Made by a program: the position numbers and the translations under genes
Notes under the pieces: model-generated
Told to the model about the DNA's origin: nothing
The model's database searches: none
The model's input: the letters and a program-made list of their open reading frames with translations, nothing else
Source of the DNA: Actinoallomurus purpureus
GTDB lineage: Bacteria; Actinomycetota; Actinomycetes; Streptosporangiales; Streptosporangiaceae
Reading direction: 5' to 3'
NCBI RefSeq assembly: GCF_024055795.1
Contig: NZ_JAMXMY010000008.1
Span: 124,001-188,000, forward strand
Length of the DNA stretch: 64,000 bases
Part shown: positions 59,703-64,000 of the stretch, piece after piece
How the letters are laid out: every line of letters begins with the position of its first letter
How positions within the stretch are numbered: position 1 is the stretch's first letter

Positions 59703-60113
59703 GTGGATCGGCAGAGGGCGCTCGACTTCATCGCGAAGCACCATCGAGCGGTGATGGTGACGTTTCACGCCGACGGCCGCCCGCAGACGTCACCGGTTCT
59801 CTGCGCGGTCGATGACGCGGGCCGGGTCATCGTCAGCACCCGGGAGACGGCGGCTAAGACGCGCAATCTGATGCGCGACCCCCGTGTGACCTTCTGTGTC
59901 TTCACCGATGCGTTCTTCGGCGAATGGATCCAGGTCGACGGCGAGGCCGAGGTCGTCCGTCTGCCCCAGGCGATGGAACCGCTGATCGACTACTACCGGA
60001 AGATCTCTGGTGAGCACCCCGAGTGGGACGACTATCGCGCGGCGATGGAACGAGACCGCAGGGTCGTGGTCCGGGTGACGATCGCCCGCGCCGGTCCAGA
60101 CCTCCACGGTTGA
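59703..60113 (+). CDS. PPOX-class F420/FMN-binding protein
   Basis: A 136-aa split-barrel protein of the pyridoxamine-phosphate-oxidase-like superfamily. It has AVMVTFHADGRPQTSPVLC, VSTRETAAKTRNLMRDPRVTF and a C-terminal MERDRRVVVRVTI, the pattern of F420-dependent actinobacterial enzymes (TIGR03618-like). It probably reduces or binds a small substrate with F420 or FMN. GTG 59703 begins 6 bp after the DUF4287 stop. Confidence 0.9.
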   Translation: MDRQRALDFIAKHHRAVMVTFHADGRPQTSPVLCAVDDAGRVIVSTRETAAKTRNLMRDPRVTFCVFTDAFFGEWIQVDGEAEVVRLPQAMEPLIDYYRKISGEHPEWDDYRAAMERDRRVVVRVTIARAGPDLHG

Positions 60114-60120
60114 GACGGCT

Positions 60121-60156
60121 GCTGACGCCCCCACTCTCTTGGTGCGGGGCGTCAGC
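60121..60156 (+). terminator. Terminator of the DUF4287-PPOX operon
   Basis: GCTGACGCCCC (60121-60131) pairs perfectly with 60146-60156, starting 7 bp after the PPOX stop. Confidence 0.85.
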
Positions 60157-60222
60157 GCCGATTACTTCCATTCAGTACTCGGCGCTCCCCCGCCGTGTAT
60201 CAGGGGCAGTCGCCGCTGTACG

Positions 60223-61008
60223 TCAGTCGCGACTGTAGAAGTACGACAGGAACCGGAGCAGTTCCAGATAGATCCATACCAGGCTCAGGGTCAGTCCGAA
60301 CGCCGCGAGCCACGAGGCCTTCTCCGGGGCGCCTGAGCGGACTCCGTCCTCGATGGAGCTGAAGTCCAACAGCAGGTAGAAGCAGCCGACGAGGATCGCG
60401 GCGACGCTGAAGATGATGCCGAGCGGGCCGTTCTCCCTGATTCCGATCCCGCCGACATGGAAGATCGACACAAGGAGATTGAGCACCATCAGACCCACGA
60501 GTGCGAACCCGGCGGCTATGGCGAACCGCGCGAACTTCGGCGTCACGCGGACGATCCGCAGGGCGTAGACCGTGAGCATCGCGCCGAACGCCAGCGCGGT
60601 ACCGACCACGGCCTGGAGTACGACACCGTTGTAGACGGAGTTATAAGCGTGGCTGATCACGCCGACCGCGACCCCGTACGAGGCCGCGAAGCCCAGAACC
60701 AGGGCGGGATTGACCCGGCGACCGAACGTGAGGATCGCCCAGAAGATCAGGCCGACCACCACGGCGGCGACCGCGACGGCGTTCGCGAGGCGCTCCGGCA
60801 CGAGAATCCATGCGAGCGCGCCGGCCGCGACGAGCGTGCCGAGCGTCAGGAATGAACGTACGACGACGTCGTCGATCGTCATGCTCCGGGGCGGCGCGTA
60901 CGCAGGCGCGTTGTACATCGCCTCAAGCTCGTACGCGCTCGGGGCCCGTCCCGATGCCTGCTGCCCGAAGGCGCCACGCCGGGAGAAGACCGGATTTCTG
61001 CTGTCCAT
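60223..61008 (-). CDS. Bax inhibitor-1 / YccA-family membrane protein
   Basis: A 261-aa protein with a 45-residue cytoplasmic N-terminus (QQASGRAPSAYELEAMYNAP) and seven hydrophobic segments (SFLTLGTLVAAGALAWIL through ASWLAAFGLTLSLVWIYLELL). Acidic residues in the last helices (LLDFSSIEDG, YLELLRFL) match the pH-sensing Asp pair of BI-1 proteins, which conduct or regulate calcium. The actinobacterial group has no known role. ATG 61008 follows GGGAGGG; the frame to 61038 is less likely. Confidence 0.9.
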   Translation of the reverse strand: MDSRNPVFSRRGAFGQQASGRAPSAYELEAMYNAPAYAPPRSMTIDDVVVRSFLTLGTLVAAGALAWILVPERLANAVAVAAVVVGLIFWAILTFGRRVNPALVLGFAASYGVAVGVISHAYNSVYNGVVLQAVVGTALAFGAMLTVYALRIVRVTPKFARFAIAAGFALVGLMVLNLLVSIFHVGGIGIRENGPLGIIFSVAAILVGCFYLLLDFSSIEDGVRSGAPEKASWLAAFGLTLSLVWIYLELLRFLSYFYSRD

Positions 61009-61206
61009 GCAATACCCTCCCGACTCGTTGTCGCTCACGTTAACGATCGGCCGTGGTCACGGTGTTCCCCGTCATCACGGGGTATCCATCCCCCACCCTG
61101 ACCAGGGAGAACCAAGGGGCGACCGATCGGCTCCACCATCGGCCTCCCCTGACGGATGTCCCAGCGTGGACGGTCCGGCACGGCGGTGCGCGTGGACGGT
61201 TGAGAT

Positions 61207-61374
61207 TCCCCCCGTTGCACGGACACCTGCGGTGCGGGCGGCCCGGCGTGGGCGATCCTGTACGGGCGGCCCGGCGTGGGCGATCCTGTACGGGCGGCCC
61301 GGCGTGGGCGATCCTGTACGGGCGGTCCGGCGGGGACGGTCCGGTGCGGGTGGTGCAACGCGGATGGCCTGGCG
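61207..61374. repeat. 28-bp tandem repeat, three exact and several degenerate copies
   Basis: Exact copies run 61235-61262, 61263-61290 and 61291-61318, beginning CGGGCGGCCCGGCGTGGGCG. Diverged copies follow at 61319 and 61347 and precede at 61207. The 650-bp gap between the BI-1 gene and the tRNA holds this array and no supported gene. Confidence 0.92.
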
Positions 61375-61659
61375 CCGACGGCGTAGGTGGTCCGGCGCGG
61401 CTTACCGGATGTTCCCACGTTCGACCACGCTGGAGCTCGTCGGCTCTTCGCCGTCGGGCGAGTGCCATAACCCATCGGGAAGCGTCGTGCCACTCACCCT
61501 GGTACCGCAGGTCCATATCACGGATCGCGCTGATCGGGGCGGCCGGTACCGGTCGAGAAACGGCAGACCGATACCGACCAAACCGACAGACAGATAACCG
61601 GTCCGAGCGTCCCGGACCAAAGGTGTGGATTGGTCCGCACGATACCTGTCAAGGCAGAG

Positions 61660-61734
61660 TGCCCCCGGTCGGAGTCGAACCGACACAACCGACTCTTTTA
61701 GGGAGTCTGCCTCTGCCTGTTGGGCTACGGGGGC
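61660..61734 (-). tRNA. Unusual class I tRNA, anticodon loop CCTAAAA (predicted UAA)
   Basis: A cloverleaf can be drawn on the minus strand. Acceptor GCCCCCG pairs with CGGGGGC and the discriminator is A. The D-arm is GCC/GGC. The anticodon stem GACTC/GAGTC encloses a 7-nt loop CCTAAAA. The variable loop is 6 nt and the T-arm GTCGG-TTCGACT-CCGAC is canonical. No CCA is encoded. The loop gives C at position 33 instead of U and anticodon UAA. A UAA anticodon means leucine, but leucine tRNAs have a long variable arm, which this lacks. It may be a divergent, non-translational or mis-assigned tRNA. Confidence 0.75.
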
Positions 61735-61833
61735 GGCGTAATCATACCGGGCATGAGCCAATAAGGGACCACCCAGTAAATGCGACAAATAACGCCTATT
61801 AGTGCCGCGCCCTAATCACAGGCCGAATACCGC

Positions 61834-63207
61834 TCAGTCTTTCCGTGCGGCGAGCTCGAACTCTTCGCGAGGTCGTTGGATGACACCCAGCGAGACGACC
61901 TCGCGCTTGAAGAAGAAGGCGAGGGTCCAGTCAGCGGTCACCCGCGCCTTGCGGTTGAAGGTCGGCACGCGGGACAGGTGGTAGGTCCGGTGCATGAACC
62001 ACGCGAGCAGTCCGCGCATCTTCACGCCGTAGATCTGCGCGACGCCCTTGTGGAGGCCTAGGCTCGCGACGGACCCGGCATATGCGTGCTTGTAGGGCTC
62101 GAGCTGCTTGCCGCGGAGTGAGGCGACCACGTTGTCTCCCAGGGTCTTCGCCTGCCGAACCGCGTGCTGCGCGTTCGGCGCGGTGAAGTTGCCCGGGTTC
62201 GCCAGGTCGGGGACGGCAGCGGTGTCACCCGCGGTGAATGCGTCGGCCACACCCTCCACCGTCAACTCGGCGGTCGCCTTGACCCGGCTCTTCTCATCGA
62301 TGGGAAGGTCGGTCTGCTTGACGACGGGATTGGGCTTCACGCCGGCCGTCCAAACGAGCGTTCCCGCGTCGAATTCCTCACCGTCGCTGAGCACGATGTG
62401 GTGCCCTTCAGCGGATTTCAGGAGCGTCTGCAGCTTGACCGCGATGCCGCGCTGGCGTAGCGCTTCGACCGTCCATCGGCCCATGTCCAAGCCGACTTCC
62501 GGCAGGATGTGATCGCTGGCCTCGATGAGATTCCAGCGCATGTCGGACGGCTCGATGTTGGGGTAGTACTCGCAGGCGTCCCGGGCCATGTCCTCCAGCT
62601 CGGCCAGCGCCTCGACACCCGCGAAGCCGCCACCGACGAAGACGAATGTCAGCGCACGCTTGCGTTTCTGCTCATCGGCGGTCGAGGCCGCGATGTCGAG
62701 CTGCGCGAGTACGTGGTTGCGCAGGTAGATGGCCTCTCCCACCGTCTTGAAACCGATGCCACACTCGGCCAGACCGGGGATCGGCAGAGTCCGAGAGATC
62801 GACCCCGGACAGAAGACGAGGACGTCGTAGGACAGCACGCGCGTCTCCGCTGTCCGGCCGGACTGTCCGCCGCCCACTCCCTCCGCGGAGGCGCCTCCCA
62901 CCACCTCGACCCACGCCTGGCGATTCGCGTGCTCGATCCGGGTGATGCGGCCATTGAGGATCGTGGCCCGCGGGAGCACGCGCCGCAACGGCACGACGAC
63001 GTGTCGTGGCTCGAGGTTGCCGGCTGCCGCCTCCGGCAGGAACGGCTGATAGGTCATGTACGACTGCGGATCCACGACCGTGATCTGGAGTTCGCCGCGC
63101 TTGAGCTCGCGGCGCAGCTTCTTGTGCAGACGGAGCGCGGTGTACATGCCGACGTAGCCGCCACCGACGATGAGCACGTGCTTTGCCATACGGGTTTCGG
63201 TACCCAT
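61834..63207 (-). CDS. ndh: Type II NADH dehydrogenase
   Basis: A single-subunit, non-proton-pumping NADH:quinone oxidoreductase of 457 aa. The FAD-binding motif IVGGGYVGMYTALRLHK is at the N-terminus and the NAD-binding VFVGGGFAGVEALAELEDM in the middle. The second FAD contact TAGDTAAVPDL and a C-terminal membrane-association region (GLLAWFMHRTYHLSRVPT) follow. ATG 63207 is preceded by GGGAGGATCCC. A perfect Rex operator lies 28-45 bp upstream, which ties expression to the NADH/NAD ratio. Confidence 0.93.
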   Translation of the reverse strand: MGTETRMAKHVLIVGGGYVGMYTALRLHKKLRRELKRGELQITVVDPQSYMTYQPFLPEAAAGNLEPRHVVVPLRRVLPRATILNGRITRIEHANRQAWVEVVGGASAEGVGGGQSGRTAETRVLSYDVLVFCPGSISRTLPIPGLAECGIGFKTVGEAIYLRNHVLAQLDIAASTADEQKRKRALTFVFVGGGFAGVEALAELEDMARDACEYYPNIEPSDMRWNLIEASDHILPEVGLDMGRWTVEALRQRGIAVKLQTLLKSAEGHHIVLSDGEEFDAGTLVWTAGVKPNPVVKQTDLPIDEKSRVKATAELTVEGVADAFTAGDTAAVPDLANPGNFTAPNAQHAVRQAKTLGDNVVASLRGKQLEPYKHAYAGSVASLGLHKGVAQIYGVKMRGLLAWFMHRTYHLSRVPTFNRKARVTADWTLAFFFKREVVSLGVIQRPREEFELAARKD

Positions 63208-63234
63208 GGGATCCTCCCGAAACTGGCGGTGAGA

Positions 63235-63252
63235 TTGTGAAAGTTTTCACAA
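63235..63252. promoter_or_regulatory. Perfect Rex operator upstream of ndh
   Basis: TTGTGAA (63235-63241), AGTT, TTCACAA (63246-63252) matches the Rex consensus TTGTGAA-N4-TTCACAA at every fixed position. The symmetry extends to 11 bp per arm (63232-63242 with 63245-63255). Rex is the NADH-sensing repressor of respiratory genes in Streptomyces and relatives. Confidence 0.85.
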
Positions 63253-63394
63253 TCTGCGCTTTTACGGTACTCCCCCGTGCCGACTGGCGGCAGGCCCCGT
63301 CTTGTGAATCGCGTCACGTACGAACCAGTCCGCGGGCAGCCGCGTCAAACAGGGAGAAAGAACCGTCCGGAGTGACGGGCGGGGCTACGGGGGC

Positions 63395-63425
63395 TGTCCA
63401 GTGGAAGCGGGGGCTCCACTGGACA
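63395..63425. terminator. Hairpin in the gap between udgB-like gene and ndh
   Basis: TGTCCAGTGGA (63395-63405) pairs perfectly with 63415-63425 around a 9-nt GC loop. It is about 260 bp after the UdgB stop and 190 bp upstream of ndh. No gene is supported in the 474-bp gap 63208-63681. Confidence 0.5.
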
Positions 63426-63681
63426 CCGCTCCGCTCGTCACCCGCCCGGTCCCTGTGCCGCGCCGCACCGCCGCCCCAGGGCTACCCTCCGACCCGGGCC
63501 GTACTCAGTCCTCGCCGACCGCGATGCCGGCCTGGCCCTCCCTCGATCTGCCGGGGCCGTCCAGCGCGCCCGACGCTCGATCAGCCCGCCGTTCGTCCCT
63601 CGCCACGGCCGTTCCGCACTCGGCGGATCACCCTCGTACGGTCAGGGCCCGCCGACCGCACGGTCGAGCCGGTTCCTGGGC

Positions 63682-64000
63682 TCAGCCGGGCAGGCCCGCG
63701 TACTCGCGCGCCCTCGTGAACACCGCATCGAGCATGCTCTCTGTCACTCGGCCGGTGAAAGTGTTCTGCTGGCTCGGGTGGTAGCAGCCGAGCAGCAACG
63801 TCGAGCCACCGTCCGGTGCGGTCAGCGCGACTTCGGCTCCATGACCGAACGCCGGACGCGGACTGGGCAGGACGTACCCGGCCTCCTTCAAGGCCGGCCA
63901 CAACGCCTGCCAGCCGTACCCGCCCAGCACGACGATCGTCCGGACCGTACCGGCGACGAACCGCAGTTCCCGCGTTAGCCACGGGAAGCACGCGGAGCGT
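63682..64000 (-). CDS. Uracil-DNA glycosylase, family 5 (UdgB-like), 5' end outside window
   Basis: The C-terminal part of a base-excision-repair glycosylase, cut by the right edge. The frame is open through 64000 and reads ACFPWLTRELRFVAG, then VVLGGYGWQALWPALKEAGY, then FGHGAEVAL, then LLGCYHPSQQNTFTGRVTE. The HPSQQNTFTGR block is the UDG motif B region of family 4/5 enzymes, and HPSQ supplies the His of the DNA-intercalating loop. The N-terminal FeS cysteines and motif A would lie outside. GTG 63930 is internal to the domain and cannot be the start. Confidence 0.9.
   Translation of the reverse strand, partial: RSACFPWLTRELRFVAGTVRTIVVLGGYGWQALWPALKEAGYVLPSPRPAFGHGAEVALTAPDGGSTLLLGCYHPSQQNTFTGRVTESMLDAVFTRAREYAGLPG

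Noticed and set aside
61207-61374. CRISPR array
   Set aside because: The 28-bp units are directly adjacent without spacers and no cas genes are present.

Overview
The window is about 70% G+C, with GTG and TTG starts, tandem M1 peptidases, a mycothiol gene (mca) and the mca / DUF4307 / greA order known from mycobacteria. It is a chromosomal segment of an actinomycete. The set of small secreted transglycosylase-like proteins, a DUF222 HNH protein and an ATP-type PEP carboxykinase would fit Streptosporangiales or Thermomonosporaceae, but that placement is inference. I see no prophage, insertion sequence, CRISPR array or biosynthetic cluster. Most of the window is housekeeping and cell-envelope genes.

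Layout. 1-2.5 kb: a membrane protein and fumarase. 2.5-5.4 kb: three tandem, same-strand, secreted lysozyme/transglycosylase-like proteins; the long leader of the third carries Crp-type operators. 5.4-10.2 kb: PhoH2-type PIN-ATPase, cis-prenyltransferase, an unknown protein and PEP carboxykinase. 10.2-13.1 kb: a possible autoregulated small DNA-binding protein divergent from an MFS drug exporter and its TetR partner. 13.1-16.6 kb: NlpC/P60 hydrolase and a YyaL-type thioredoxin-fold protein. 17-27.4 kb: an envelope-stress block with lipoprotein, Gly-rich membrane protein, MacB-type ABC exporter with its membrane-fusion protein, a second divergent membrane-fusion protein, an HtrA-like protease and an OmpR-type two-component pair. 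27.5-31.8 kb: PAP2 protein, mca, DUF4307 protein, greA and an Lrp regulator. 31.9-38.1 kb: hppD, two M1 peptidases and a DrrAB-type ABC exporter. 38.5-45.8 kb: threonine dehydratase, ROK kinase plus FIST sensor, and a ChlI-like AAA plus VWA pair. 45.8-56.1 kb: MocR regulator and MFS pair, DUF2269 protein, cystathionine gamma-synthase/lyase, MMPL transporter, HNH protein and cystathionine beta-synthase. 56.1-64 kb: PQQ-propeller lipoprotein, thiolase, DUF4287 plus PPOX pair, BI-1 protein, an unusual tRNA, type II NADH dehydrogenase and a UdgB-type uracil-DNA glycosylase cut by the right edge.

How the genes work together. The clearest network is at 18-27 kb. The same 11-bp-phased CCTGA direct repeat lies upstream of the response regulator, of the HtrA protease and of the ABC exporter operon, so one two-component system probably controls protease, exporter and itself. 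Other regulatory signals I can read are a perfect Rex-type operator upstream of ndh, a perfect Crp-type operator upstream of a cell-wall hydrolase, four overlapping DasR-like operators upstream of pckA, and a 24-bp perfect palindrome over the start codon of a small unknown gene. cbs and the metB-like gene together supply transsulfuration.

Several intergenic regions hold GC-rich minisatellites of unrelated unit sequence. Three of them run into the stop codon of the neighbouring gene. Starts were moved from the longest open frame wherever a Shine-Dalgarno sequence or the protein family argued for it. All functions are from reading motifs by eye; no database search was run.
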